This document shows, one piece after another, positions 32,133-42,285 of a stretch of 64,000 nt of DNA; the first letter of the stretch is position 1, and the number at the start of each line of letters is the position of its first letter. The DNA is from Buchnera aphidicola (Hyadaphis tataricae) (GTDB lineage Bacteria > Pseudomonadota > Gammaproteobacteria > Enterobacterales > Enterobacteriaceae): NCBI RefSeq assembly GCF_005081445.1, contig NZ_CP034873.1, forward strand, positions 434,001 through 498,000, read 5' to 3'. The notes under the pieces were generated by a model, which saw only the letters and a list, made by a program, of their open reading frames with translations, searched no databases and had not been told where the DNA came from. The position numbers and the translations under genes are program-made.

Positions 32133-32761
32133 ATGAAAAATATATTAATTGTAATATTTAATCTTTTTCTATGTTGTAATACTGTAGCGTATGAATTTAC
32201 ACAGCAAAAAGAATATACTATAAAAAAAAAAAAATTAGAAATGCACCAAACGTAATGGAGTTTTTTTCTTTTTTTTGTCCGTATTGTTATGAACTTGAAA
32301 AAATACATAATATAGAAAAATTAACAAAAAAAAACATAAAAAATATAACAATTCAAACATATCACGTGAACTTTTTAGGAGGAGAATTTAGTAATGTTTT
32401 AACAAAATCTTGGATAATCGCTGAACAAATGGGAATTGAAGATAAAATTATGTTGCCAATTTTTAAAGGCATCCAAGAAACTCATACAATTCACAACATC
32501 GATAATATTAAAAAAATTTTTAAAAAAAAAGCTTCAATCGACGAAAACATATTTGATAAATTTTGGAACAGTATAACCATTGAATTTATTGTGCAAAAAA
32601 AAAATAAAGAAATTATACAATCTCAAATAGATTATATTCCATTAATGTTAATTAATGGAAAATATATGGTTAATTATTCTACTATAGAAAATGTTTTCAA
32701 AAATAATTTTCCTAAGAAATATATCCAATTAATTCAATTTTTAATAAAAAAAAATGATTAA
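32133..32761 (+). CDS. dsbA: Thiol:disulfide oxidoreductase DsbA, frameshifted at an A13 tract
   Basis: DsbA oxidises cysteines of proteins in the periplasm. ATG 32133 opens a signal-like stretch (MKNILIVIFNLFLCCNTVAY) leading into EFTQQKEYTIKKKK, and that frame stops at 32253-32255. The rest is in the preceding frame: RNAPNVMEFFSFFCPYCYE, then YHVNFLGGEF and MLINGKYMV, matching E. coli DsbA. The frames meet at thirteen As (32222-32234). Adding one A gives 209 aa (E. coli 208) and makes the spacing from QYT to EFFSFF identical to E. coli. The active site is CPYC instead of CPHC. A second A10 run in the gene stays in frame. Confidence 0.88.
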
Positions 32762-32885
32762 TTAATAAAAAAAAATAAAATTTGATATTTTATATGTTGC
32801 TTTTAGTAAAGTTTTAGATGGAAATGGAATTTTTTTCGCTGTAAAAAATTATATCAATAATACTAATCTGATAAAAAGAGACAAT

Positions 32886-33749
32886 ATGTATCAGAAAAAA
32901 AACCCTACAATTATAATCGATGGTAGCTTATATTTATATACCTCTTATTATGGATTTCGTAATTTTAAAAATATTTCAGGCAAACCATTTGGAGCAATAT
33001 ATGGTGTATTAAAAATGATTGATAACATTTTAAAAAAATATAACAATTCCAAAAAAATAATTATTGTATTCGATTCATATCAACCTACATTCAGAAAAAA
33101 AATATTTAAAAAATATAAAAGTAATAGAAGCTCTATGCCTGATTTACTTTCTATGCAAATTCAACCACTGTTTAAAATATTGGAAAAAATTGGAATTAAA
33201 ATATTAAGTATACCAGGAATAGAGGCAGATGATATTATAGGCAGTTTAGCCTGTAAATTAGAAGAAGAAGGAGAAAAAATTATAATTGTTAGTCATGACA
33301 AAGATATGTTACAACTTGTCACTAAAAATATTAATGTTTTTAATAAGAAAAAAAACTCTATCATTACACCGGAAGTAATAAATATAGAATACGGCATTAG
33401 ACCTAAAGAATATATTGATTTTTTAGCATTAATTGGAGATACTTCAGACAATATTCCAGGGGTTCCAAAAATAGGTGTTAAAACTGCATTAATTTTACTA
33501 AAACAATTTTCTAATATCCATAATATATATTCTAATATCTCAAAAATACCACTTTTGTCTTTTAGAAATGCTAAAAATATTACGATTCAATTACAAAACT
33601 ACAAAAAAATAGCCTTTCTTTCACATCAATTAGCAGCTATACAACTAGATATCCCAATTTCTATCAAATCTGAAGATATGTTGTTAAAACAACATGTCCA
33701 AAAAAAATTATTTCAGTTTTTAAAAACATTTTATTATCAAACATATTGA
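32886..33749 (+). CDS. polA: 5'-3' exonuclease, DNA polymerase I N-terminal domain only
   Basis: The 287 aa product matches only the 5' nuclease domain of Pol I (about the first 300 of 928 residues): IIIDGSLYLYTSYYGF, GAIYGVLKMID, FDSYQPTFRKKIFKKYKSNR, GIEADDIIGSLA and ALIGDTSDNIPGVPKIGVKTA, with acidic metal ligands kept. The 3'-5' and polymerase domains are absent; the frame ends at TGA, and engB follows convergently 16 bases on, leaving no room for remnants. Such a short polA is known from Buchnera. It presumably removes RNA primers, with gap filling left to another polymerase. Confidence 0.93.
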   Translation: MYQKKNPTIIIDGSLYLYTSYYGFRNFKNISGKPFGAIYGVLKMIDNILKKYNNSKKIIIVFDSYQPTFRKKIFKKYKSNRSSMPDLLSMQIQPLFKILEKIGIKILSIPGIEADDIIGSLACKLEEEGEKIIIVSHDKDMLQLVTKNINVFNKKKNSIITPEVINIEYGIRPKEYIDFLALIGDTSDNIPGVPKIGVKTALILLKQFSNIHNIYSNISKIPLLSFRNAKNITIQLQNYKKIAFLSHQLAAIQLDIPISIKSEDMLLKQHVQKKLFQFLKTFYYQTY

Positions 33750-33765
33750 AAATTTTTTAAACATT

Positions 33766-34377
33766 TTAAACGTTTAAATAATTATTATAATATCTATTTA
33801 AAATTAATTGTAATTTTTTAATACCTATTTTTTTAGTTGATGAAAATAACTGGACTTGAAAATTATTCGATAATAATAACAATTGTTTAGTTACTACTTG
33901 CAATTGATGATTTTGTGCATGTATACCAAATTTATCACATTTATTTAATAATACTAAAACAGATTTTTTGAGATTAATTAAAACATTAATTATTTTTAGA
34001 TCTAATATCTTTAAAGGATATCTAATATCCATCGATAATATTAAATATTTCAATTGTTTTCGTGATTCTAAATAATGATATATTCTTTTCTCCCATATTT
34101 TTCGAACAAATTCTGGCGCTGTAGTATAACCATAACCAGGAAGGTCTACAATTCTAAAATCTGGCAGAACCTCAAAAAAATTAATTAGTTGAGTTCGTCC
34201 AGGAGTTTTACTCGAACGAGCTAATTTTTTTTGATTAGTCAAGGAATTGATAACACTAGATTTTCCTGAATTGGAATAACCAATAAATGCAATTTCAAAA
34301 CCGTCTTGAATGTCTATATTAGTTATTTGAGAAAAGCTTTTTAAAAATTTTGTTTTATGATAATTCAATACGTTCAC
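33766..34377 (-). CDS. engB: Ribosome biogenesis GTP-binding protein EngB (YihA/YsxC)
   Basis: EngB is a small TRAFAC GTPase needed for large ribosomal subunit assembly. The 203 aa protein (E. coli 210) has G1 GYSNSGKSS at 33-41, G2 around KTPGRTQLINFFE, G3 DLPGYGY and G4 NKCDKFG. It is adjacent to polA, as in E. coli (where spot 42 RNA lies between; none is seen here). Confidence 0.95.
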   Translation of the reverse strand: MNVLNYHKTKFLKSFSQITNIDIQDGFEIAFIGYSNSGKSSVINSLTNQKKLARSSKTPGRTQLINFFEVLPDFRIVDLPGYGYTTAPEFVRKIWEKRIYHYLESRKQLKYLILSMDIRYPLKILDLKIINVLINLKKSVLVLLNKCDKFGIHAQNHQLQVVTKQLLLLSNNFQVQLFSSTKKIGIKKLQLILNRYYNNYLNV

Positions 34378-34558
34378 ATTTTAATCCTAATTAATATATA
34401 ACAAAAAACATTAATACAAAAATATTTTTTACAGTATACATTACATTCATGTATAGAAATATTTCTTATAATCAAAAATTCATTACAATGCATCTATATT
34501 TCTAATAGTTTATAATATATTGCATCTGAAAATAAACACGTTTATAAAAGAGAAAAAA

Positions 34559-36379
34559 ATGCATAAAAATATAAGAAACATCGCTATTATAGCACATGTT
34601 GATCACGGAAAAACTACATTACTTGATCAACTATTACAACAATCAGGTACTTTTCAAAAACATGAAGAAACAACCGAACGTGTCATGGATTCTAATGATC
34701 TAGAAAAAGAAAGAGGTATAACAATATTAGCCAAAAACACTTCTATTAAATGGAAAAATTATAAAATTAATATAGTAGATACTCCTGGACATGCTGATTT
34801 TGGAGGTGAAGTAGAACGAGTAATGTCTATGGTTGATTCTGTTTTATTAGTCGTAGATGCATTAGATGGACCGATGCCGCAAACACGATTTGTTACTAAA
34901 AAAGCATTTAAATATAATCTAAATCCTATTGTAGTAGTCAATAAAATAGACAGAAAAAATTCTCGTCCTGATTGGGTAATAGATCAAATTTTTGATCTTT
35001 TTGTTAATCTTGACGCTAGTGATCAACAATTAGATTTTCCAATTGTTTACACTTCAGCTATGTTAGGCACTGCTGGAATAGATTATTTAAACATGCAAAA
35101 TAACATGGTGCCATTATATGAATCTATTATTAAATATGCTCCAGCCCCTCGTGTTGATCGCAATAAAAAATTTCAAATGCAAATTACGCAAATTGACTAT
35201 AGTAAATATTTAGGAGTAATAGGTGTCGGTCGCATTCAACAAGGTTGCATAAAAACAAATGACTCAGTCGCCATAGTAGATAGTTTAGGAAATAAACGCT
35301 ATGGTAAAGTAAGTAAGATATTAAGTTACTTTGGATTAAAAAGAATTGAGATTACTCAAGGCCAAGCTGGAGATATTATTGCTATTACGGGTCTTCATCA
35401 GTTGAATATTTCTGATACGCTCTGTGATCCAGAGCATGTAAAACCTTTACCAGCATTAATAATAGATGAACCAACAATAAATATGTTTTTCTCAGTTAAT
35501 ACATCGCCTGTTTCGGGAAAAGAAGGAAAGTATATTACGTCACGTCAAATTTTAGAAAGACTAAAAAAAGAAACGATGAACGATGTTGCTTTAAAAATTG
35601 AAGATACCAAAAATGCTAACGTGTTTTCCGTTTCTGGTCGTGGTGAATTACATCTATCTATACTAATCGAAAACATGCGTCGTGAAGGCTTTGAATTAGA
35701 AGTATCTCGTCCTAAAATAATTTTTCGTGAAAGCAATGGAGTTAGAAAAGAACCTTTTGAAAATATTATGTTAGATATTGAAGAAAAATATCAAGGTGTT
35801 GTTATGAAATTTGTAGGAGAGCGAAAAGGTGAATTAAAAAATATGACGATAGATAAAATAGGAAGAGTCAGACTAGAATATACTCTATCTAGTAGAGGAA
35901 TGATTGGTTTTCGAACAAATTTTATGAGTATTACTTCTGGAACAGGATTATGTTATTCATCTTTTAGTCACTATGATATATTGCAAAATATAAATATTGG
36001 ACAAAGAACAAATGGTGTATTAATTTCTAATAGTACAGGTGTTGCAGTTGGTTTTGCTTTATTTAATTTGCAAGAAAGAGGCAAGCTATTTATAGGACAT
36101 GGCGACGGAGTATATGAAGGGCAAATAATAGGATTGCATAATCGTTCTAATGATTTAACAGTTAACTGTTTAACAGGAAAAAAATTAACTAACATGAGAG
36201 CTTCTGGCACTGATGAGGCAATCACTTTAACTAAACCGGTTGATTTAACGCTTGAAAAAGCATTAAGTTTTATTAATGATGATGAACTTGTAGAAATAAC
36301 ACCGAGTTCTATAAGATTGAGAAAATTACATCTAAAAGAAAATGAAAGAAGACGGTTTTATCGTAATAAAACTCTTTGA
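34559..36379 (+). CDS. typA: Translational GTPase TypA/BipA
   Basis: TypA is a ribosome-binding GTPase related to EF-G and LepA, linked to stress and ribosome assembly. I chose ATG 34559 because the product then begins [20 protein letters not shown] like E. coli; an upstream in-frame non-ATG start would add 13 residues with no homology. It is 606 aa (E. coli 607). G motifs are [31 protein letters not shown] and NKIDRKNS. The C-terminal domain ([20 protein letters not shown]) is complete. Confidence 0.96.
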   Translation: MHKNIRNIAIIAHVDHGKTTLLDQLLQQSGTFQKHEETTERVMDSNDLEKERGITILAKNTSIKWKNYKINIVDTPGHADFGGEVERVMSMVDSVLLVVDALDGPMPQTRFVTKKAFKYNLNPIVVVNKIDRKNSRPDWVIDQIFDLFVNLDASDQQLDFPIVYTSAMLGTAGIDYLNMQNNMVPLYESIIKYAPAPRVDRNKKFQMQITQIDYSKYLGVIGVGRIQQGCIKTNDSVAIVDSLGNKRYGKVSKILSYFGLKRIEITQGQAGDIIAITGLHQLNISDTLCDPEHVKPLPALIIDEPTINMFFSVNTSPVSGKEGKYITSRQILERLKKETMNDVALKIEDTKNANVFSVSGRGELHLSILIENMRREGFELEVSRPKIIFRESNGVRKEPFENIMLDIEEKYQGVVMKFVGERKGELKNMTIDKIGRVRLEYTLSSRGMIGFRTNFMSITSGTGLCYSSFSHYDILQNINIGQRTNGVLISNSTGVAVGFALFNLQERGKLFIGHGDGVYEGQIIGLHNRSNDLTVNCLTGKKLTNMRASGTDEAITLTKPVDLTLEKALSFINDDELVEITPSSIRLRKLHLKENERRRFYRNKTL

Positions 36380-36429
36380 TTAAAAATCAGCATCAGTCGA
36401 TTTGTAAAAGCATGATGCTTTATCATAAA

Positions 36430-36464
36430 TTATATAATTCTATTTTCTCAATAGAATTATATAA
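36430..36464. terminator. 15 bp hairpin between convergent typA and gmk
   Basis: TTATATAATTCTATT (36430-36444) pairs perfectly with AATAGAATTATATAA (36450-36464) around the loop TTCTC. It lies between two converging genes and could end transcription from both sides, though no U-tract follows. A weaker inverted repeat AGCATCA/TGATGCT lies just upstream at 36389-36419. Confidence 0.65.
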
Positions 36465-36494
36465 ATAATATTAGATGATATCATCATGAAAAAA

Positions 36495-37118
36495 TTAACT
36501 TTTTAATAAGTCAATAATTAACTTGTTATGTCTCTGCTTTTGCTGTGATAAACATAAATGCTCAGCTGAAATAATAGTTTTTAAATCATTAATAGCGTTG
36601 TCAAAATTATCATTAATAATTAAATAATCATATTCTAAATAATGCTGCATTTCATCTACTGCTTTTTCCATTCTTTTTGAGATTACTAGATCACTATCTT
36701 GACCTCTTTTTTTTAATCTCTTATATAATACATCTTTAGAAGGTGGCAATACAAAAATACTTTTTGATTGAGGCATTTTATGTCTAATTTGTTTAGCGCC
36801 TTGCCAATCAATATCGAGAAATACATCTATTCCAGAATATAGCATAGTATTAATAGAGTGACGAGATGTACCGTAATAATTACTAAACACTTTAGCACAT
36901 TCCAAAAAACAATCTTGTTTAATCATAATCTGAAATTCTTCTTTAGAAATAAAATAATAATGCTCTCCATGTAATTCTCCAGGTCGTATATTTCGAGTAG
37001 TATAAGAAATAGATACTTGAATGTTTTGTAAAGACCGTGAATTTAATAGTCCTTGAATTAAACTTGATTTTCCTGTACCACTTGGAGCTGAGATAATAAA
37101 AAGAATACCTTGAGACAT
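36495..37118 (-). CDS. gmk: Guanylate kinase
   Basis: Gmk phosphorylates GMP and dGMP. The 207 aa protein (E. coli 207) has P-loop [15 protein letters not shown] near residue 9, the GMP-binding [19 protein letters not shown] and [12 protein letters not shown]. It is intact and convergent with typA; ygfZ lies behind it on the same strand. Confidence 0.97.
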   Translation of the reverse strand: MSQGILFIISAPSGTGKSSLIQGLLNSRSLQNIQVSISYTTRNIRPGELHGEHYYFISKEEFQIMIKQDCFLECAKVFSNYYGTSRHSINTMLYSGIDVFLDIDWQGAKQIRHKMPQSKSIFVLPPSKDVLYKRLKKRGQDSDLVISKRMEKAVDEMQHYLEYDYLIINDNFDNAINDLKTIISAEHLCLSQQKQRHNKLIIDLLKS

Positions 37119-37205
37119 GATATTTAAAAAATAACTGTATATAAAAAAAGTAAAAAATCAAAACACAAGTGATCTGAATTTAAGATAAAATGTATTGCAT
37201 AAATA

Positions 37206-38165
37206 TTAAATAGTTTTTATAAAGAAAAGGTTTTTAAATTCATCTATTCTGAACATGCTGTTAGAACTTACAGGTTTTTTTAGCACTGCTTGTATCAATG
37301 TTTTTTCAAAAAAAACATTAGATACAGACAATACAAAACCTACTTTACACCATTCATTTTGTCTTTTAACTTTAATAATAGAACCAATTTTTATAGAGAT
37401 GTATCCCTTTCCACATAAACAATATAAATTGTATTTATTTAAATTTTTAAAAAATATTCGAGCTATTGTTTCTTGTCCATAATAACATCCTTTTTGAAAA
37501 CTAATTGCCTTTAGCTTATCTAAATTAATGGCTTGAGGAGTAAACTTATTAACACATTCTTGATCAATAATTGGAAATCCGGCTTCAATATCCAATGATA
37601 ACCATTGTTTACTATTATTTAATGAAATATTTTTATCAATATTATTTTTAAATGATAAAAAATCTGAAATAGATAAAACCAACAAAAAACGTTCTAATGG
37701 TTGAGAAAACCACAATATCGTCATGCCTTCATTATGAATTATTGTTGTCTTTTCGTCAGGTATTATTTTTGAAAAACCTGATAAAAATGATCTAACATTT
37801 AATCCTGTCATTCCAACTAAAACAACATCATTTAATTGTTTAATCTTTACTTTTGAAAATAACGAATATTTTTTTAGTTCTGTTATTTGCATGTTAGAAA
37901 CACTTTTTCTTTGCACATAAGCATATCCTTGATCATATTTAAATATATGCATAGTGCTTAATACTTTTCCATTAAAATTACAATGACTGCAAAATCTATG
38001 ATGTGTTGTTTTTAACATATTTATGTCAATTGTTAATTGATTTTGAAGAAAATTTTTAGCATCGATACCCTCTATATATACCATAGACCATTCATCTAAA
38101 ATAATCATGGTTAAAGATAATTCATTCGAAAGAAAAACTATATTTTGCAACGTTAATGTTGACAT
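37206..38165 (-). CDS. ygfZ: Folate-binding protein YgfZ (iron-sulfur cluster related)
   Basis: YgfZ is a tetrahydrofolate-binding relative of GcvT that helps maintain some Fe-S enzymes, including MiaB, in E. coli. The 319 aa protein (E. coli 326) has the signature KGCYYGQETIARI near residue 225, with the conserved cysteine, and NFLQNQLTIDI in the N-terminal half. In E. coli ygfZ lies in another neighbourhood; here it is divergent from prfB. Confidence 0.93.
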   Translation of the reverse strand: MSTLTLQNIVFLSNELSLTMIILDEWSMVYIEGIDAKNFLQNQLTIDINMLKTTHHRFCSHCNFNGKVLSTMHIFKYDQGYAYVQRKSVSNMQITELKKYSLFSKVKIKQLNDVVLVGMTGLNVRSFLSGFSKIIPDEKTTIIHNEGMTILWFSQPLERFLLVLSISDFLSFKNNIDKNISLNNSKQWLSLDIEAGFPIIDQECVNKFTPQAINLDKLKAISFQKGCYYGQETIARIFFKNLNKYNLYCLCGKGYISIKIGSIIKVKRQNEWCKVGFVLSVSNVFFEKTLIQAVLKKPVSSNSMFRIDEFKNLFFIKTI

Positions 38166-38333
38166 TTCTTTTAATCCTTAAAAAAAGAAGTAAAAAATCA
38201 ACTAAAAAATAAATTAATTATTTAAAATAAATATATATAATGAATAAATTATATATATAAAATCACATTTAAACAGTAAAAACAGTATTTTTATTTTTAA
38301 TTGAACAGAAGTTATGAACACCATAGGAAAAAT

Positions 38334-39417
38334 ATGATTACTCATCAAATTAACAGAGCAAAAAAACGCATAGAAGCATTAAAGAGGCATCTTTGACTAT
38401 AATCAAAAAAAATTACGTATTTTAGAAATTGATTTAGAATTGTCATCTCCTACAATATGGAAAGATAACACGTCTATTAAAAAACTTAGTCTGGAAAAAT
38501 ATTCTTTAAACAAAACAATTCAAAAAATAAAAAAAATAGAAAAAAATATTAAAGAAATTATCATTTTTTTAGAACTAGCAATAGAGACTCATGATAAAAA
38601 AGTATTACAAGAAACAACCTTAGAATTTGAAAATATCGAAAAAGAAATAAAAACTCTTGAGTTGTATCGTATGTTTTCAAAAAAAAACGATCACTGCAAC
38701 TGTTATATCGATATACAATCTGGTTCAGGAGGAACAGATGCCCAAGATTGGTCAAAAATGTTACTTAGAATGTATTTAAAATGGGCTGATAAAAAACGAT
38801 TTCAAACAAAAATTATTCATGAATATTCTGGAGAAATAGTTGGAATTAAATCTGCTACAATAAAAGTATATGGAGAATACGCTTTTGGATGGTTAAGAAC
38901 AGAAACAGGAATACATCGTTTAATTAGAAAAAGTCCTTTTGACTCGGGTAAAAGACGTCATACGTCTTTTAGCTCAATTTTTATATATCCAGATATAGAA
39001 GATGAAATAAAGCTAAAAATTCGTCCATCTGATTTAAGAATCGATGTATATAAAGCTTCAGGAGCTGGTGGGCAACATGTAAATAGAACGGAATCGGCAG
39101 TACGTATTACTCATTTACCGACAAATGTTTCTACTCAATGTCAAAGTAATAGATCTCAACATAAAAATAAAGAACAAGCAATAAAACAAATCAAATCAAA
39201 GTTATATGAAATACAAAAAAGAGAAAAAAACATCAAGAAAAAAAAAATAGAAGCAAATAAATCAGATATAACGTGGGGACATCAAATACGCTCATATGTT
39301 TTAGATAGTTCAAAAATTAAAGATCTTCGAACAGGTTTTGAAAAAAACAATGTACAATCTGTACTAGATGGCGACTTAGATGAATTTATTGAAAAAAGCT
39401 TGATTATTGGATTATAA
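38334..39417 (+). CDS. prfB: Peptide chain release factor 2, with programmed +1 frameshift
   Basis: RF2 ends translation at UGA and UAA. ATG 38334 (AGGA at 38324-38327) opens 20 codons ending CTT (38391-38393) followed by an in-frame TGA and then C, the classic CUU-UGA-C shift site, with the SD-like AGAGG six bases before. A +1 shift leads to [16 protein letters not shown] and on through the main frame. The product is about 360 aa (E. coli 365). The SPF recognition tripeptide (KSPFDSG) and the catalytic GGQ ([13 protein letters not shown]) are present. This is autoregulation, not decay. lysS follows after 9 bases. Confidence 0.97.
38388..38397 (+). promoter_or_regulatory. prfB: RF2 autoregulatory +1 frameshift site
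   Basis: CAT-CTT-TGA-C sits at codons 19-21, preceded by AAGAGG. When RF2 is scarce the ribosome pauses at UGA and slips forward one base from CUU to UUU, letting translation continue. This layout is standard in bacterial prfB. Confidence 0.95.
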
Positions 39418-39426
39418 GGAATAAAA

Positions 39427-40932
39427 ATGTTAGAAAATAAGAATAGTAATTTTTCTAATCACGAATCTTTTATTAGAAAACAAAAACTTATTCAAATGAA
39501 ACGAGAAGGGTTTATTTTCCCAAACAATTTTTATAAAAATACTAATTCAAAAGAAATACACAAAAAATATGATAATAATAATATCAATCATCTAAAAGAT
39601 TTACAGGTTAAAGTATCTCTTGCGGGTAGAATGCTGCAAAGACGAATTATGGGTAAAGCAAGTTTTTTTACCTTACAAGATATGTATGGAAAAATACAAG
39701 TATATGTAAGTGAAAACACAATACCACCTCAACACTACAATGAAAATTTTAAAACGTGGGATATCGGAGATATATTGGGAGTTACAGGTATTTTATTTAA
39801 AACTAAAACAGAAGAGCTTTCTGTTTACTGCACAGAAATACAAATACTTAACAAATCATTAAAACCTTTTCCTGATAAATTTCATGGATTATCTAATATA
39901 GAAATGCGTTATAGAAAAAGATATTTAGATCTTATTAGCAATCATCAATCATACAAAATTTTTCAAAATAGATCTAAAATTATAATGTATATTAGAGAAT
40001 ATATGCATGAAAATGATTTTTTAGAAGTAGAAACTCCAATGTTACAAAATATTCCTGGAGGAGCGAAAGCTCGCCCTTTTGCTACGTATCATAATGAAAT
40101 GAATACAAAAATGTATTTAAGAATAGCTCCGGAATTATATTTAAAACAATTAATTGTTGGTGGTTTTGAACGTATTTTTGAGATAAATAGAAATTTTCGT
40201 AATGAAGGAGTATCTAGCCGACATAATCCAGAATTTACAATGATGGAAATGTATATGGCCTACTCTAATTATAAAAATATGATGATATTCACAGAAAATA
40301 TTATTAGATATATCACCAGGTCTCTTTTTAATCAGACTAAAATTAAATTTTCAAAGTATACCTTTGATTTTAGCAAACCATTTGAAAAATTAACAATGAA
40401 TGATGCAATTTTAAAATTTCATTCTAATATTAAATTAACTGATTTGAAAAACAAAAATACAATGCAAGAAATAGCAAAATCAATGAATATTCAAATAGAA
40501 GACAATTGGACCACAGGTAAAATAAAAAATGAAATATTTGAAAAAACAGTAGAAAAAACATTAATTCAACCTACTTTTATTACAGAATATCCAATTGAGG
40601 TTTCTCCGCTTTCTAGACGAAACGATTTAGATAAGAATATAACAGATAGATTTGAACTATTTATTGCTGGATATGAAATAGGAAATGGTTTTTCAGAGTT
40701 AAATGATGTAGAAGATCAAAAAATGAGGTTTTTACAACAAATTCAAAATGAAAAAATTGAAGACCATGAAAAAACATTTTATGATAAAGATTATATAGAG
40801 GCCTTAAAATATGGTTTACCTCCAACGTCTGGTCTAGGAATTGGTATTGATCGTCTGGTAATGATACTAACAAATCAAATTAGTATTCGTGATGTTATTT
40901 TATTTCCTACTCTTCGTTCTTCTAAAGCATAA
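39427..40932 (+). CDS. lysS: Lysyl-tRNA synthetase (class II)
   Basis: LysS charges tRNA-Lys. The 501 aa protein (E. coli 505) has the N-terminal OB-fold anticodon domain (VSLAGRMLQRRIMGKASFF), motif 2 RIFEINRNFRNEGVSSRHNPEFT and motif 3 GLGIGIDRLVMIL. TAAGGA overlaps the prfB stop codon and serves as Shine-Dalgarno. The prfB-lysS pair matches E. coli. Confidence 0.97.
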   Translation: MLENKNSNFSNHESFIRKQKLIQMKREGFIFPNNFYKNTNSKEIHKKYDNNNINHLKDLQVKVSLAGRMLQRRIMGKASFFTLQDMYGKIQVYVSENTIPPQHYNENFKTWDIGDILGVTGILFKTKTEELSVYCTEIQILNKSLKPFPDKFHGLSNIEMRYRKRYLDLISNHQSYKIFQNRSKIIMYIREYMHENDFLEVETPMLQNIPGGAKARPFATYHNEMNTKMYLRIAPELYLKQLIVGGFERIFEINRNFRNEGVSSRHNPEFTMMEMYMAYSNYKNMMIFTENIIRYITRSLFNQTKIKFSKYTFDFSKPFEKLTMNDAILKFHSNIKLTDLKNKNTMQEIAKSMNIQIEDNWTTGKIKNEIFEKTVEKTLIQPTFITEYPIEVSPLSRRNDLDKNITDRFELFIAGYEIGNGFSELNDVEDQKMRFLQQIQNEKIEDHEKTFYDKDYIEALKYGLPPTSGLGIGIDRLVMILTNQISIRDVILFPTLRSSKA

Positions 40933-40977
40933 CTCAAAAATGCAAAAAATTTTCATAATATTGAAATAGGAAAAAAC

Positions 40978-42243
40978 ATGCCACAAATTCTTGATAATAT
41001 TGAAAATAATTTCAATGTAAAAAAAATTAAAAGTTTAATAAAACAATACCAATGTCCGTTTTGGGTCTATGATTCTGATATTATTTATAAAAAAATACAA
41101 TTACTAAAAAAATTTGATGTTATTAGATTTGCTCAAAAAGCTTGCTCCAATATTAATATATTACGTTTAATGAAAAATGAACAGCTAAAAATAGATGCAG
41201 TATCACTAGGAGAAATCAAAAGAGCTTTATTAGCAGGATTTAAAAAAAACACAAATGACATTGTTTTTACTGCAGATATTTTAGATCAAGAAACGTTATC
41301 TACAATTATAGATTGCAAAATACCAGTAAATGCAGGATCTTTGGATATGTTAACAGAATTAGGGAAACATTCTCCAGGACATCATATATGGTTAAGAATT
41401 AATCCAAAATTTGGTTATGGACATAGCAAAAAAACTAATACTGGAGGAGAAAATAGTAAACACGGCATTTGGAATCCTGTAGCAGCAATACCGATAATAA
41501 AAAAATATAAATTAAAATTAATTGGTTTGCACATGCACATTGGGTCAGGAGTAAATTATGTTCATTTAAAAAAAGTGTGTAAATCTATGATAGACAATGT
41601 TATGAAATTAAATCAACAGGTATCATCCATTTCTGCAGGTGGAGGATTACCGATACCATATACATTCAATGAACCACATATTGATATTGAAAAATATTTT
41701 AAATTATGGGATGCATCTAGAAAAAAAATATCTAAATTTTTAGGAAAAAAAATTGAATTAGAAATTGAACCTGGAAGGTTTTTAGTAGGAGAATCAGGAA
41801 TTTTAGTGTCACAAGTATGGGCTGTAAAAAAAATGGGTACTAAAAATTTTGTTTTAATTGATGTAGGTTTTAACGATTTAATGCGCCCTACTATGTATGG
41901 CAGTTATCATCATATATCAGTAATTGCTGGAGATGAAAGAGAGATCAATACCAACGAAATAGTAGAAACTGTTGTAGCAGGACCTTTATGTGAATCAGGT
42001 GATATTTTTACTCAAACAGCAGGAGGAACTATACAAACTAGAAAATTACCTGTAATAAAAGTAGGAGATTATATAATTTTTCATGACACAGGTGCTTATG
42101 GTGCTTCAATGTCATCTAACTATAATTCTAGACCATTAATTCCAGAAATATTATTAAAAAACAATTGTTCTTTTATTATTCGAAGACGCCAAACAATAGA
42201 AGACCTGCTACAGTTAGAAACATCGTGTTTTAAAAAAATATAA
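40978..42243 (+). CDS. lysA: Diaminopimelate decarboxylase
   Basis: LysA makes lysine from meso-diaminopimelate, the last step of a pathway that supplies an essential amino acid to the host. The 421 aa protein (E. coli 420) has the PLP lysine K54 in RFAQKACSN, the HMHIGSG and EIEPGRFLV motifs and CESGDIFTQ near residue 340. AGGAAAA precedes the ATG. Asd, also in this window, acts upstream in the same aspartate pathway. Confidence 0.97.
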   Translation: MPQILDNIENNFNVKKIKSLIKQYQCPFWVYDSDIIYKKIQLLKKFDVIRFAQKACSNINILRLMKNEQLKIDAVSLGEIKRALLAGFKKNTNDIVFTADILDQETLSTIIDCKIPVNAGSLDMLTELGKHSPGHHIWLRINPKFGYGHSKKTNTGGENSKHGIWNPVAAIPIIKKYKLKLIGLHMHIGSGVNYVHLKKVCKSMIDNVMKLNQQVSSISAGGGLPIPYTFNEPHIDIEKYFKLWDASRKKISKFLGKKIELEIEPGRFLVGESGILVSQVWAVKKMGTKNFVLIDVGFNDLMRPTMYGSYHHISVIAGDEREINTNEIVETVVAGPLCESGDIFTQTAGGTIQTRKLPVIKVGDYIIFHDTGAYGASMSSNYNSRPLIPEILLKNNCSFIIRRRQTIEDLLQLETSCFKKI

Positions 42244-42285
42244 ATCTATAAAAATTTTTTAATAAATAAGGATATGTAAAAAAAA

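Noticed and set aside
33750-33765. Spot 42-like small RNA between polA and engB
   Set aside because: The gap is only 16 bases, too short to hold it.
38394-38396. TGA in the prfB frame as a disabling mutation
   Set aside because: It is the normal RF2 autoregulatory shift site with CTT before and C after.
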